Assembly (NCBI GenBank): GCA_900155495.1
Contig: FTLJ01000653.1
Coordinates: forward strand, 19,488-83,487
Direction of reading: 5' to 3'
DNA from: Porogramme epimiltina
Lineage: Eukaryota; Basidiomycota; Agaricomycetes; Polyporales; Polyporaceae
Length of the DNA: 64,000 bases
Part shown: positions 21,530-33,441 of the stretch, piece after piece
Layout: every line of letters starts with the position of its first letter
Numbering within the stretch: the first letter of the stretch is position 1
Notes under the pieces: generated by a model
Seen by the model: only the letters and a program-made list of their open reading frames with translations
Database searches by the model: none
What the model was told of the DNA's origin: nothing
Translations under genes and position numbers: made by a program

Positions 21530-22590
21530 GGGGCCGACGTTCTCTCAACCGGAGACCCAACAGGCTCAGCAGCCCATATCACTCCCGCCGTCTGGCCCCT
21601 CGCCACCCCACGTACCGCTTCCACCCGAGCCGTCCCACCACGACGAGTACACCGTTCCCCCAGAGACGTCCTACGGCCACGAACGTGAGTGTTCTGGAAT
21701 GCACGCCTCCTAAGACCCCCATCACCGTGCGGCGTCGCCTACCCGTCGCTGGATGTTTGATTTTGTTTCTCCCTTCGACGCCCTCACGGGCTCCAGCCCC
21801 AGTGCCAAGAAGAGACCCCGTGCAGCAGCAGCAGCACCAACTGGACGACTGGGCCTTTCTAGGCGACCCGAAGTGCAAGTCCGTCGAGAACCTTATGGAC
21901 CAGCTCACGCGTGGCCAGGTGCCCCCGCCCCCACCCCAATTCCAGCCCCTGCCGCCGTTCGTGCTGCCATACGAGCCCGTGTACCCGCCTGCGGAGGAGC
22001 CGGCCCGGGCGCGCTCGCGCCCGCTACCACCGCAGCCCGTCGTCCACCCCGGCACCGCGTCGCCACGCTCGTTGCCGCCCAAGCAGGTCAGTCAGCCCGC
22101 GCGCCAGCCCCGTTGCGCCGGAGACTCCCCAGTCGTGCCCGGTGGATTGCAGGGTCCGTTTGGGGGCGGCTACAACAGAGCTCGCCGCTCCCCCAGCGCG
22201 GTGGCGCGGGGCCGAAGCAGAATGGGTCTTAGAACAAAAATGTTAGCCCTCCGTGCGTGTCTAGTTTGTTCTCGCGTTTGGAGTGATATCCTGACGAGAC
22301 GTTCGTGCCAACCCAGACTATCTTTGACGTTTTTCAGCGGCTGGGTCCACTACCATTGCCCTCGCCAAGGCCGATTCTGCGTTCCTCCCTGGGGTGACGA
22401 TCGGAGCGAGTCAGTGCGTCGCGTACGCAATGACTAAAGGTGCGTCTGCCTCTCCGCCGAGTTGAAACGCGTCTTTAACTGTCTCTAACCGATTCGCGCA
22501 GGTTATGTTCGCGTTATCTCCCACTCGAGCGGAGACCGCACCCTTCTTGAACTTCTCGACGGCGACAGCTTTGCTTTACAAGACGTTCAG
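21530..22590 (+). pseudogene. Truncated EDC4/Ge-1-like mRNA-decapping scaffold fragment
   Basis: A spliced reading frame can be followed: an exon to 21684 (PPSHHDEYTVPP-like Pro/Gln-rich), intron 21685-21796 (GTGAGT...CTCCAG), an exon 21797-22086 (QQQQHQLDDWAFLGDPK then a Pro-rich linker), a less certain exon about 22108-22270, exon 22338-22439 and exon 22502-22590. Phases agree across the last two. The end reads GVTIGASQCVAYAMTKGYVR then VISHSSGDRTLLEL, which resembles the first WD40 blade of EDC4/Ge-1 (motif AYA...VRVIS.S...RTLL), the scaffold of the decapping complex in P-bodies. A final GTGAGT donor at 22591 leads into non-coding sequence, so the rest of the gene is gone. Start codon not identified. 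Confidence 0.55.
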
Positions 22591-23387
22591 GTGAGTGCCT
22601 CAACTATATGAACCATGTCCATTTCAATGTTCATGCACGATATTGTTGCTTCGATAATACTACATTCAATGTACCTATAATGGAGCAGTATAGTAGAGTT
22701 ATATAATTTGATACACACAGTCCGTTTGGACAGTCGTGCACAATGATCGGAGGGCCGTGCAATGCGCACGAATATGCGCTACAGGTGCAGGCGGGCATAC
22801 TAGCCATACAGGGAGCCGTCTCGCTTAATTTCGGGGGAACTGCAAGAGACGACATGGATGTGAGGTCTCTGGTGATGCTATCAGTTGTTTACGTGCACTT
22901 CCCGTCCCACTGCAGCATTTCAGGTCATATCAGACCATTTCGAATGAGTTGGACCGATTGAGATGTAGCGGAATTTTGAGATGTAGCGGAATTAGCCGAA
23001 ATGCGGGCATTTTCACCGGGACTCATGGCTTCTCAAGCTCACAAGAACTTTGTTTGCTTATCATCTGTATTCCCCCCAATTTAACTAATTCGTAGCCCAG
23101 GACTGCCCGGAGGGCCATTGCTATCACCTTTCGTTCTCCCTCAGTTGCGCCCGCCCGCTACCCGCCTGAGTCACTACACACGTGACGGCCCTTGTCTCGA
23201 TTTGAAGATTACGGGCGTTTCAATTTGAAGATTTGAGGTGTACTGGCGACAAACGCGTGGGGAAGTTGCCTAAGCCCTCGGGATGTCTCGAGCCAACTTC
23301 ACCTCCATATTTACCGCATTGTCTCTCTGATCCACGCACTTCGACTGGACCCACAAGCACTTGAAGATCACTCCTCGCTCCATCCAA
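22591..23387. other. Spacer between the EDC4-like fragment and gene E
   Basis: No gene supported. It contains a perfect 18-bp tandem repeat (22958-22975 and 22976-22993). The upstream block and the TACAAGTA core element found before most other HET genes are not recognised here, so gene E may use a different promoter. Confidence 0.35.
22958..22993. repeat. Two perfect tandem copies of an 18-bp unit
   Basis: TTGAGATGTAGCGGAATT occurs twice head to tail without mismatch, 460-495 bp before the start codon of gene E. It could be a replication-slippage product or a paired binding site. Confidence 0.8.
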
Positions 23388-23451
23388 GTATGTTTACATA
23401 GTCTTTTCAGCAATGCGCTCACCGACCACTTCCTCGTATAGAGTCGTCGGG

Positions 23452-25879
23452 ATGTGGGTCCTTAGCACCGCTCATGCCGAGCTTCATTACTTCGCAAACT
23501 GTGCGTCCGTCCCTGGAGGATACGCCATCCTGTCCCACACCTGGGCCCAGGATCCCCGAGGCGAGGAAACGTTCCAGAACATCCAGGGAATCATCAAAAA
23601 ATGCAAGATGAACGGACAAAATCCACGCGACCACGTCGGCGAGAAGATACGCCGGTGCTGCCAAATCGCGGAGGGCGACGGCTACGGCTGGGTGTGGATC
23701 GACTCGTGTTGCATAGACAAGACGAGCAGCACTGAGCTTTCTGAGGCGATAAACTCGATGTTTAACTGGTACGCGCTCGCCGAGGTCTGCTACGTGTATC
23801 TCGAAGACGTGCCTCGCGGCGACGATCCGTACGTCGATGGTTCAAGGTTCCAGCGCGCGCGGTGGCACACGCGAGGATGGACGCTACAGGAGCTCCTTGC
23901 TCCTACATTTGTCATTTTCTTTTCCAAAGAGTGGGAGACGATAGGGACCAAGTTCGACCTTCGCACCCCTCTTTCCCTATGCACTGGAATCAACATAGAG
24001 TACCTCACACGCCAGGCACACTTCCGAGCCGATGCATCGATAGCAAGGCGCATGTCCTGGGCGGCGAAACGTAAGACGACACGCGTAGAGGATGAAGCAT
24101 ACTGCTTGCTCGGTCTATTTGGCATCAACATGCCGACATTGTACGGAGAAGGGCGACATGCTTTCCAGCGGCTGCAGGAAGAGCTGGCAAAGCAGAGCAC
24201 AGACGCAACGTTGTTCGCTTGGGGATTCTACCACGACTCCGGTATCGATGAGCAGGAACAGGGCCCTCTATCTCAAAATGTGCGCTCACACAACCCAGAT
24301 CTGCCAAGTATTTTTCTCTTTGCTCCCTCACCAAGTTGGTTCATCGGATGGTCGAACGTATGCTCCTCCACGCCACGGTGGACACCTTCCCCAGCAGAAA
24401 ATTTATTTTCGTCACACCTCGAGCCAGGTCAGAATGTATGTACCGTACGCTCTATACGTCACTTTCTCCCAGCTTATATCCTAATGAATAATTTACAACC
24501 ATAAGGACAACACACTCTTTCAAAGCCACAACGAACTCCCTTCATTCGAGGTCACCTCTTATGGCATGAAATGCCGGCTCGAAGTTGCCGTAATCAATGG
24601 AGTTCCCCTCGCTATACTCCCATGCCAGAAGGAGGACGGGTTCCTTGGGCTACTCCTCCATCCATCTCCAAACGATCAAATCCACGGCTCATCTAGCCAG
24701 GTATACTACGTCTCGTGGCCATTTCGTCTGCCGAACGTATCTGGGTACCGTGCCTTTAGAGTGGCCTGCCTCGGCCGCGACGCCCACAACCTTCAGTTTC
24801 GCGGAGAGTCTGTCGCTGCTACATGGCGGGACATCTACATCATGGCCCACCCACAGACAGCTGCCGGATGGGGAGACAGCGCCAATCTTCTGCAAGGCTT
24901 CCTTCCCGACATCGCACCCACGGCGTTCCGTATTCCTCGGACACTACTTCAGACATTGGGCTCGCTCGAGTTCTTCACCACCACGCGGATGGTCTTCTCA
25001 GACCCAGCGTCAAATGATGCGATATCCTTTTGGTGCGGCAGCACGATATTCTTAGAGTCATTTTGCGTTCTCCTTGGGACATGCACTAAAGTGCCGATCA
25101 AAGCACGTCCATGCCACTGGGCGTGGAGCGAGTACCGGTGCCATGCGACATGGAACAAGCTCCCGACTAGATATGCACACGACTGCGCGGCTGATCACAT
25201 CGAGAACTGGCCAAACCGTATGCGCGAGTTTGGGGATCCAGAGCGGACGGTTCGTCTCGTGTTCGCGCCGTGTGTACACGCACCAGAACGGACGCTTGTG
25301 CTGGGCATAGAGCTTTCCGGCATCGTATACGTGGACATACAACAAAACGCGAAGATTTACCTCCCCCAAGCTATCCCTTACTCTGATTGGCACGTCGACG
25401 TGCTAGTTCCAAGGGTAAACCTCCCTCGTCCCATCGAAGGCCTAAGTTTCACATCTATCCCTATATACTCAGGGGATGGTCCCTATATTAGTCGCATTCA
25501 GACAGCCGACCGCTTGAGCGAAGCGAGCTCCACTCAGACCCTAGCTGAAGACCTAGAAGACGGGCCCATAGCTAGTCCTATCCTCGCAGGTCTGGGCAGA
25601 ACACACATTGTAGCTGCCCCCGTGGGAGGTAGCGTGGCCCATAGTGTGGCCGACATCAAAAGCAACCTCTATGAAGCTCTCCAGCAGCTGAGAGAAAACA
25701 ACGCCGCTCGCGATCGCGAAATACAAGAAATGAAGGATGCATATAATGCAAAGATACACATGCTAACTGAAGCCCTCGAAAGCCAGCGAGCCGAGTTTGC
25801 GCAACTGAAGGCGCTGATCACCCAAGTCCCTCAGAACGACGGTGCTATCGTAGGCTCAGCTGCGTCCGGCCACCCGTAG
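23452..25879 (+). CDS. HET-domain protein E (long type)
   Basis: CDS join(23452..24435, 24506..25879), 785 aa. The 5'UTR intron is 23388-23441 (GTATGT...GTATAG). HET motifs are WVWIDSCCIDKTSSTELSEA, WTLQELLAP, and LFGINMPTLYGEG (Gly instead of Asp in LFDINMP). Intron 1 (70 nt) is phase 0 with CTAATGAAT as likely branch site and ATAAG acceptor. Exon 2 holds the conserved module (VINGVPLAILPC, LLGTCTKVPIK, ERTLVLG), a linker with SSTQTLAEDLEDG, and the coiled coil (LRENNAARDREIQEMKDAYN). It has no short-type neighbour on its right; gene F, another long type, follows, so a short copy was probably lost. Confidence 0.88.
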
Positions 25880-26690
25880 GGTGTCGTTTGTAGCTCAAGC
25901 TCTGCTGATCTTAGGTATGCCCGTTTCTATTCCCCCTCTTCTCCGCAGTGCACCGCGTCCACCACTGACGCTCCTTCGCGTCTTGGACATCTCCAGCGCT
26001 AAAGTTCCCATCCAGGACCTCCCTCGCCCCACTTCCGAGTCGCAGCCATGTACCGTACAAGGGGCTCTCGCTCAAGACCGCTCTCGGTGAACTCGAATTC
26101 AGGCCATCCTTAACTCTCTCAACTTCACCCAACGTGACTCGCCGCCCCATCCTGCGTCCCCTATCGCCGCGCCGGCCCGCCCTGCTTCTCGCTGAACGCC
26201 GTAGCCCACAATGCGCGATCGGGGGCTCCCTCCGCGGCGGCTCCTACAGAGCGAGCTACCCCTCCATGCCATACGTTCACTCGTCGGGACCACGCCGCCT
26301 CAAAAAGGCGGCCCTGGAGACGCAACACGGCGGATCCTAATGGGGATACAGAGCCTGGGCGTGCGTATATCGAAGCCGTCGATATGTGGGATTGCACAGG
26401 ATTACGGTGCGGGGGTTTCGCTTCGGCATTTCGACTCGGCTCGTTTTGACTAGCATACGACATGGGGCGCACATAGTAAAGGACGACGGCTCTTTATGTT
26501 TTCAACCCTTAGGGCTTATAGGACGTTGTGCATGTTCTCTCACATCGATCTAAACACCTTCAGGAATTACGAACGAAACTCCGATGAGCATCTTACATAT
26601 ACTTTGTGTTCTGCTAGCACTTACCTTCATATGAATGCGCAGTTTTTTTTATCGCGCGCCGACGTCCGGTGCTATCTCTCGAAGCCTTGT
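25880..26690. other. 3' flank of gene E
   Basis: No gene supported. The first 100 bases may hold a 3'UTR intron (acceptor TCTCCGCAG near 25946, followed by TGCACCGCGTCCACCACTGA, similar to the tail of gene H). A + frame at about 26090-26340 is Ser/Pro/Arg-rich and not recognised. Confidence 0.3.
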
Positions 26691-26699
26691 GGGGAGGCG

Positions 26700-28060
26700 G
26701 AAGGGCTTTCAGGAGATGTCAATCACGACGTCGGGTGCCCTATGAGGAGCGAAACACTGACCGGTGATAGACTAACTGACCAAAGTTCAAACGGCACCCC
26801 AGTCGTCCGCGCCATGCTTGTTCGCGGGACCCAGAAAAGATTACGAGCGACGGGTGGATAGGTTCATCTGCTGCCCTTCACAAGTGGCTTGAACGGTGAC
26901 GAGCTTGACCATAGTGAGGGAAAGCCGAGGCCGTACGCTGCTGCTGGACGCACCCGGGGGAAGAAGATGGTACGACGGCCAGATGTTGAAGGTTGAAGGT
27001 ATATGGGAGGCGCATTCAGGCTCGAGAGCGAGGAAGTCGGACGAATCATGGCGCGTTCGCCATGATCGAGTGGACGTGGGTGGTGGGCGGGCGTCGTTGT
27101 CATGACCAAGGCGAGACCATTGGCTCATGTACATGTTAGGACGCTCGACGCATGCATACACAGTTGTGTGTTCTGCAGCAATAGAGGCACTAAGAATAGG
27201 AAGTTAAGAGAGGCTGGGGCAGACGCACCGAAGGTGACCATCCCTCAATAACACCATTCGCTGCGCGATTCTCCGTCCTTCCCTCTATGCCTACACGCTC
27301 CAACAGTGCCCATTGTTGACCACGATGCGAGCGGGTCGAGGACCACTGAGAACCATAACGAGAGGAGGTCGACGCAACGAGTGTCCGAAGGAGGTGCAGG
27401 TGCCAGGGAGGCGCAAGGCAAGTGTCGCTGACAACCGAAAAATGGTTGGGGGAATGGACCAGTACCGCCCGCAAGAGGATGACGTGTGAGCGAGCTGAGA
27501 ACAGTTGACCCGAACACCTGCAAACGATGTCAGGATTGAGGTACCTAAGATTGAGAAAGAGCTCACTTGAACAAGGATGCGGTACTTGGCATGTCAGATA
27601 CCGTTCATCTACCCGCCCAGAAAGTTGAAGGCGACCGATAGGTTGAGGAGGGAGAGCGGGTTGAGAGCGTCATCGCTGACGCGGCGTAGAGGAGGCATCG
27701 ATGGGATGGTCGCAGCCAGCACCTTGTCTTGGGCTGGGGACGGGGACGGGGAGCAAGCTCGTCGGGCGACAAAACGGCATGGGCGCCAAGGCTGTGATCG
27801 CGTCCCGGGCGTCTCCGTTACGGCCCGGATCACCCCGCGGGACGGAGTCCACGCGTCCGTCGCCCGGGGCCCCGACCTTCCCTTCCCCACCGCCGTCAGC
27901 TCATCGTTCAACACGCTCGCCGCTCATCGGCCAGATGCGCCCATCCATCTCTGGAAGTTGGTCGCGCTGGGTCACGCCGCCCTCGGCCTCGATCCCAGCG
28001 TCCTCACGCTCCGCCCGTTCCGATCGCCACCGCCCTCCTCCGCTGACTTCTATTCAGAAC
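26700..28060 (-). pseudogene. Spacer relic of a minus-strand spliced gene (E-F spacer)
   Basis: All parts of the spacer module are present in order. The minus-strand intron 27173-27228 (56 nt, GTGCGT...GCTGCAG) and a second one near 27520-27568 (GTGAGCTC donor, GTTTGCAG acceptor) keep good splice sites. Between them the minus strand reads LAPPWHLHLLRTLVASTSS, like LAPPWHLHLIPTFAASTFS of the D-E spacer. The right end has the ACAAAACGGCATGGGCGCCA signature near 27770. Stops and frame changes break the coding sequence. Confidence 0.5.
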
Positions 28061-28467
28061 CAGTCCTCCGATTGAATGCTTCCCTACGCGGGGTGTAGCA
28101 CGCTCCCATGTTCTCTCCTAGTAGTAATAAAGATGCCTTTTGACATGAACACGATCAATGTCCGTCAGCAAGGCTCGCCAGGGTGCGGCATGCGTTTTGA
28201 TCACCAAGAGATTGGGCAAGATCAAGCTGCGCAATGAACGATCTATGTCCCATGCTGTCCGCACTACATGACATCCGCACACACATTGTGCGCTTGTGTC
28301 ACCCGTCAGGGCATTAGAGGGACAGCACTTGACTCATCTCTCGCACCAGGGTGCGTAACCCCGAACCCGCGTCGTTTCAACGTTGGCGGCTTAAGTTTTA
28401 ACCTTCATCCTCGAGCTCACCATTCCACTCGACAGACCTCAGCCCAACAGCTTAGTGCTCTCCCCCA
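28061..28467 (+). promoter_or_regulatory. Upstream block of gene F
   Basis: A conserved block at about 28066-28140 (GATTGAATGCTTCCCTACGC ... TAGTAATAAAGATGCC) recurs before H, I, K, L and M and in altered form before D and G. Near 28335 GACTCATCTCTCGCACCAGG matches the region before gene I. The intervening sequence is shorter than in other copies (block to ATG about 460 bp instead of about 650). Confidence 0.45.
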
Positions 28468-28527
28468 GTAAGTTAGCATAGCTTTTCTACCAACGCGCTC
28501 ACCAATAACCCCAACACAGCTGCCACG

Positions 28528-30987
28528 ATGTGGGTCCTTAGCAGCGCTTGCGCCGAGCTCCACTACTTTTCCGACTCTGCCGCCGTTCCCGGAGGATACG
28601 CCATTCTGTCCCATACCTGGACCCAGCACCCTAAAGGCGAGCAGACCTTCCAGGACGTCCGGAATATCATCAAGGAGTGCAAGAACAACGGACGAAACCC
28701 ACGCGACCATGTCGGCGAGAAGATCCGCCGATGCTGCGAGATCGCGGAGAGCGACGGCTACGACTGGGTTTGGATCGACTCGTGTTGCATAGACAAAACG
28801 AGCAGCACTGAGCTTTCTGAGGCGATCAACTCAATGTTTAACTGGTACGCGCTCGCCGAGGTCTGCTATGTCTATCTCGAAGACGTCCCCCATATCAACA
28901 TTCCGCATGTAAAGAAATCGAAGTTTCGGACGGCACGGTGGCACTCGCGGGGATGGACGCTGCAAGAGCTCCTCGCACCCGCATTCGTCATCTTCTTTTC
29001 GGAGGAGTGGACGAAGATAGGGACCAAATACGACCTCCGCGTCCCTCTCTCACAGTGTACAGGAATCAACGTGGAGTACCTCACGCGCAAGAGGGACTTC
29101 CGAGTCGACGCGTCAATCGCGAGGCGCATGTCCTGGGCGGCGACACGCAAGACCACGCGGGTCGAGGACGAGGCGTACTGCCTCCTCGGACTGTTCGATA
29201 TCACCATGCCAACGCTGTACGGGGAGGGACGGCAGGCGTTCCAGCGGCTCCAAGCGGAATTAGTGAAGCAAAGTACGGACGCGACGCTGTTCGCTTGGGG
29301 CGACTGCCACTACCCCAGGGACGACAAACTGCAACAGGGCCATCAATATAGAAACCAGCTCCTCCACGACGAGCCACATGTGTTTCCATTTGCTCCCTCA
29401 CCTAGCTGTTTTCTGAGATGGTCAAATGTACACGCTTCCCCGTCGTGGACGCACTACTCGGCATCCCTGCCATCTTCCTCAAGCTCCAGACCTGCAGAGG
29501 AGGTATGTGTGATACACTCTACGTAACATGTCCCTATCTCTTATTCAAATGAATGTACCATGACCCTAAGGATAATCCACCTAGCCAGGCCCACGACGAG
29601 GTTCATTCCTTCGAAGTCACCTCGTACGGCATGAAATGCCACTTCCCAGTTGCGGAAGTCGGTGGAGTCACCATAATTGTCCTCCCATGCCAGATGAATG
29701 GTAAACAACTCGGACTCCTCCTCCACCCAGCTCCGAACAACAAGACCCCAGGCCCATCCCGCCGGCTCTACTACGTCTCGTGGTCGTTTAGTCTGCCCAC
29801 CGGATCCGGGTACGGGGCGAAAAGGCTGGCCTGCCTGGGTCGCGACGTCCACAACCTACGCTTCCGCGGAAAGCCCGTCGCTCCCATATGGCGTGATATC
29901 TACATCGTCGCATATCTGCCCACGACCGGACGGAGGGACGGCGCCCATCTCCTGCAGGGATTCGTTTTTGAAATTTGATGTCGCACCCGCGGCATTTCGG
30001 ATCCCTCGAGTGCTAGTGCAGACATTGGGTGCACTCGAATTCTTTCCCGTCAGTGGGACATTTTCTCGGGACTCAGCGTCGCAGGACTCGGGCACGATGT
30101 GGCTCGGGTGCCAGTCTACGGCGCTTCTGGAGTATGTCAGCATCCTCCTCGGGACATGCGGGAAGGCGTCGACCGATGCGCGCCCGTGTCACTGGGCGTG
30201 GGCAGGCCAGCATCACAGTGCGACGTGGAACCAGCCATGGTCGAAATACGCGCACGACTGCGCGGCGGACCACATCGCGGACTGGCCGAACGGCGCGCGC
30301 GAGTTCGGGGACGCGGAGCGCACGATTCGTCTCACGTTCGCGCCCTGCACGCACGCGCCAGAGCGGACACTCGTTCTCGGCCTAGAACTGGCCGGGAGCG
30401 TGTATGAGGTGATCCAGAAGAACGCGAACATTCGCCTCACCCCACCTGCTAGTTATTCCCGTTACGTTATCGATCCTGCTACCAGCGGAGACCTCTCTGA
30501 GCCAAGCTCCGCCAGCCTCCCAACAAGTTCAACGCCGGCATCTACTTCTTCACTCTCGTATCAGTCTACGTCGGCGGCCTCCATCCCCGTGCAATCCATT
30601 CTTACGCCTAAGACTAGCGGCCTCCAAATCGCACAGCAGTCGAGCGAGACGAGTTCCGCGAACACGCTTGTCGAAGACTGTCGTGACATGTCCATAGTTC
30701 ATGCAAACACCGTCGGTTCTAGGGAGATACATCATAGAGCCATCCCCGGAGACAGCGCCAATTGTTTAGCTGATCTCCCCAGCGACCTCCATGACGTCAT
30801 TGAAGAGCTAAGACAAAACAATGCCAGTCGCGATCGTCAGATTCAAGAGATGAAAGAAGGGCACGACGCACAGACACGCAAGCTGAACGAAGCACTTGCT
30901 GAGCTTGCTCAGCTGAAGGCGCTGCTCATCCAGAATCCTATGATTAACGGCGCTGTACCTCTCCAAACTGCGCTAGCACCGCCGTAG
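28528..30987 (+). pseudogene. HET-domain gene F (long type) broken by a 7-nt insertion
   Basis: Exon 1 28528-29502 encodes a complete HET domain (WVWIDSCCIDKTSSTE, WTLQELLAP, DITMPTLYGEG); 5'UTR intron 28468-28519; phase-0 intron 29503-29570. Exon 2 runs in frame to about 29960, where the other copies read GF(V/L)PDVAP. Here the DNA is about 7 nt longer (GGATTCGTTTTTGAAATTTG), the frame shifts and a stop follows at 29976-29978, giving a 460-aa product. The other frame then stays open from there to 30987 and encodes the rest intact (FDVAPAAFRIPR, RTLVLGLEL, coiled coil LRQNNASRDRQIQEMK). Only one lesion in over 1 kb means it is recent, polymorphic, or a sequencing error. The HET domain alone would still be made. 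Confidence 0.85.
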
Positions 30988-31379
30988 GACGTCGTTCATA
31001 GTTCGGGTTCCGCCAATCCTCGGTTCGGGTTGGTTTGTCGGATGTCTTCATCCCATAGTAGTGCGCCACTAGTCACACCACTGAACAGCGCGCTGACATC
31101 TTCTCCAGGGCCTTCAGCATCCTCACTAAACGCGGGCACGCACCCTGCCCGTTACAGTGAATTGACGCGTCCGGGAGCGGAAAACTTGCATGGATTGTAT
31201 GATTAGATACCTATATTACATGACTGGCGCCATCTCCCCCAATTAGATATAGTCCGCTCCTCTATTTCCCCAACCCACGCCGGCACGGCCGCCTCAACGT
31301 GCCTCTGAGACATGCGCGAAGACACGCAGTCGACATCTCCTGCATGCGCGGAGGCGCACCGCGAGCACACGATAACATA
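30988..31379. other. 3' flank of gene F, shared with genes H and I
   Basis: No gene of its own. The block TGATTAGATACCTATATTA (about 31200) followed by CCATCTCC recurs after gene H (about 39692) and, diverged, after gene I (about 43676). It is probably the common polyadenylation/3' flanking region of the long type. Further right, GAAGACACGCAGTCG matches the H flank (about 39818). Confidence 0.4.
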
Positions 31380-32520
31380 GCCGCCGCGTATGAGGAACTT
31401 GGGGTAGGCGCGCAGTGTTGTCATTCCTAGGTCGAATTGGCGTCGTAAGCGTGGTGTTGGCGAGGAGAGGTCGGACTCTCGGAGGTGGAGAGGACGATCG
31501 CAGCGCGGTCGTTGTCGTACTCGTCGTGGGGACACGTTCGTTCACTTCCCTTCACAAGTCGCTTGAGCCATACTGCGCTTGACCATGGTACAAGAGGGCC
31601 AAAACCGTACGCGACCAGTGCGCGACTTCGGAGCGCCGTTGGAGAACGCGAGCGGGGTACGCTGTTGAACGGGCGCAGGTGGAGACGATGGTTCGTCGGT
31701 GAGATGTTGCCCGCTGGTGATGCAGGCGAGGCGCGTCTGAAACCGGAATCATGAGAGTGGGGCGAAGATGGCGCGTCCGTCGTGGGATAGATGGCGGAGT
31801 GAGCGAGCATGTCAAGAGCACGGCGGAGCCGTTTGTTCATGCTCGTGTCAGGGGGCATAGCGCACGCGCACGATTTGCAGTAGAAGACGCGTTAAGGACG
31901 GGAAGTTCAGAGAAGCAGGAGAATACATACTGAAAACCATCCCCATACAATAACGTTTGCTGTGCAACTCTCCTTTGTTCCCTCTGCGCCTGCTCCTTCT
32001 AATAGTTTCTAGTGTTGATCATAGTCCAAGTAGGAGGAGGACGATGCGGAAATCATACTGAAAGAGGGTCGACGCAGCAGAATAATGCGGCAACGATGAG
32101 ACGGAGGTGGAGGTGAAGCTCGTGTTTCTGCTGACGACTAATCAGATGATAGGAGGAGGGACCAGCACCGCCCGCAGGAGGATGGTGGGAGGGGAAGAGT
32201 CGAGGGGAAAGAGCGTGAATGTATGCAGACGATGATCAAGATCGGGGTGCCTGGCATATCGGAAGAGCTCACCGAAGGATAGGGTAGCACGACGGACGCC
32301 TTTCTTCAATCGACCTTGATAGTGAGTCACTGGAAGGGTAGGTCGGAAGGGTAGTAGCGGAGAGCAGTAAAGCACTGGAGAGTACGAGCGGGAAGGTTGG
32401 GCGCGTCGTTGCGGGTGCACTGTGATTACGATACTCACGCAGCAACGAGAGCGACGACTCCGAGTCGGAGGAGCGAAGAGCTTCGGGCTGCGAAACGACA
32501 AAACGGGTCTGAGGTCACGT
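31380..32520 (-). pseudogene. Spacer relic of a minus-strand spliced gene (F-G spacer)
   Basis: The minus strand reads HEYDNDRAAIVLSTSE near 31500, equivalent to the A-B and I-J spacers. The conserved 56-nt intron position (31875-31930) has a GTATGT donor but its acceptor reads AA instead of AG, and the third conserved intron (near 32225-32273) also lost its acceptor. This is therefore one of the more decayed copies. Confidence 0.5.
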
Positions 32521-33377
32521 GTAAGCAGGAAGCGTCAATGACGTCAGCGGTCGAGGCGTCGTTGTGCGGCTCTAGCGCTAGCGCGAACTTCTCGGACCTA
32601 AGACGCTTTCTCCAGCCACACTCGCCCGTCCACCACGTAGCCATGACCACCCCGCCCTTAGGCCCGTTCTCAGCTTCCCCTCCGCTTCTCTCTGAAGCTC
32701 TCTAAAGGGTCTCTTTGCGTCCGCCCATCTCGATCACCACTAGCTGACTTTCATGTTGTATCATACAGAACGACGTACCGATAGAATAATCCTCTGATTA
32801 ACGTATCATAAGCCTCTAAATCCTTCGCCTGTAATAATAAAGTCTATTTTGAGGTCACCACGCTCAATGTCCGCGGTGTGCCTGCAAACCATTCAATTGT
32901 CCAAATTCAAACCCAATTGACTCAATTTCTCCAATGCGTGCTAGTCAGAACGATGCGGGCATATCCGTGCCGCGTGTGAGTCAGTGTCTTCTCTTGGGCT
33001 CTCATGAAATGTTGCTGAATCGACAAAAGAGAAATATCTCAAGGCTTGATACGCAGTCTGTCATGACCAGACACTCGTATAACGTGCGTGTGCAAGGGCA
33101 ACGGACTCACAGCCTCTGCACATCGGATGAGTCGGTGTACTAGTGTTTAGAAGATTTAGCTAGGTAACGCATAGCTCTTCTGCGCCACGTCCTGTGCACA
33201 TTTATTTCTCGCGTGGGCAGTGTATTCAATACACTCGTACAAATACATCGTGGTGCGACTTGCACGTCCGACAGACAAGGGGACACTCCTTGAACAGACC
33301 TCGCCTCGATATCGATTTCTCTCCACATAGTTCCACCCCAGTGACCCCGGTCTGCCACTGTTTGTGGCGCCATCATT
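32521..33377 (+). promoter_or_regulatory. Upstream block of gene G (duplicate of the gene D block)
   Basis: Aligned along its length with 16800-17670. It includes the palindromic TGACGTCA at about 32538, GTAATAAAGTCTATTTTGAGGTCACCACG near 32850, and the core element CTCGTACAAATACATCG at about 33234, some 205 bp before the ATG. No coding sequence is supported. Confidence 0.5.
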
Positions 33378-33441
33378 GTGAGTGGACGTCTCCTTCTCAT
33401 TGATGTACTCACCAACTACTCCCACGTATAGAGCTGAAACG

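Noticed and set aside
21469..22437. Single 322-aa Pro/Arg-rich intronless gene
   Set aside because: The frame crosses two good introns; the spliced reading gives a coherent EDC4-like peptide, and only the part after 21797 is in the same frame.
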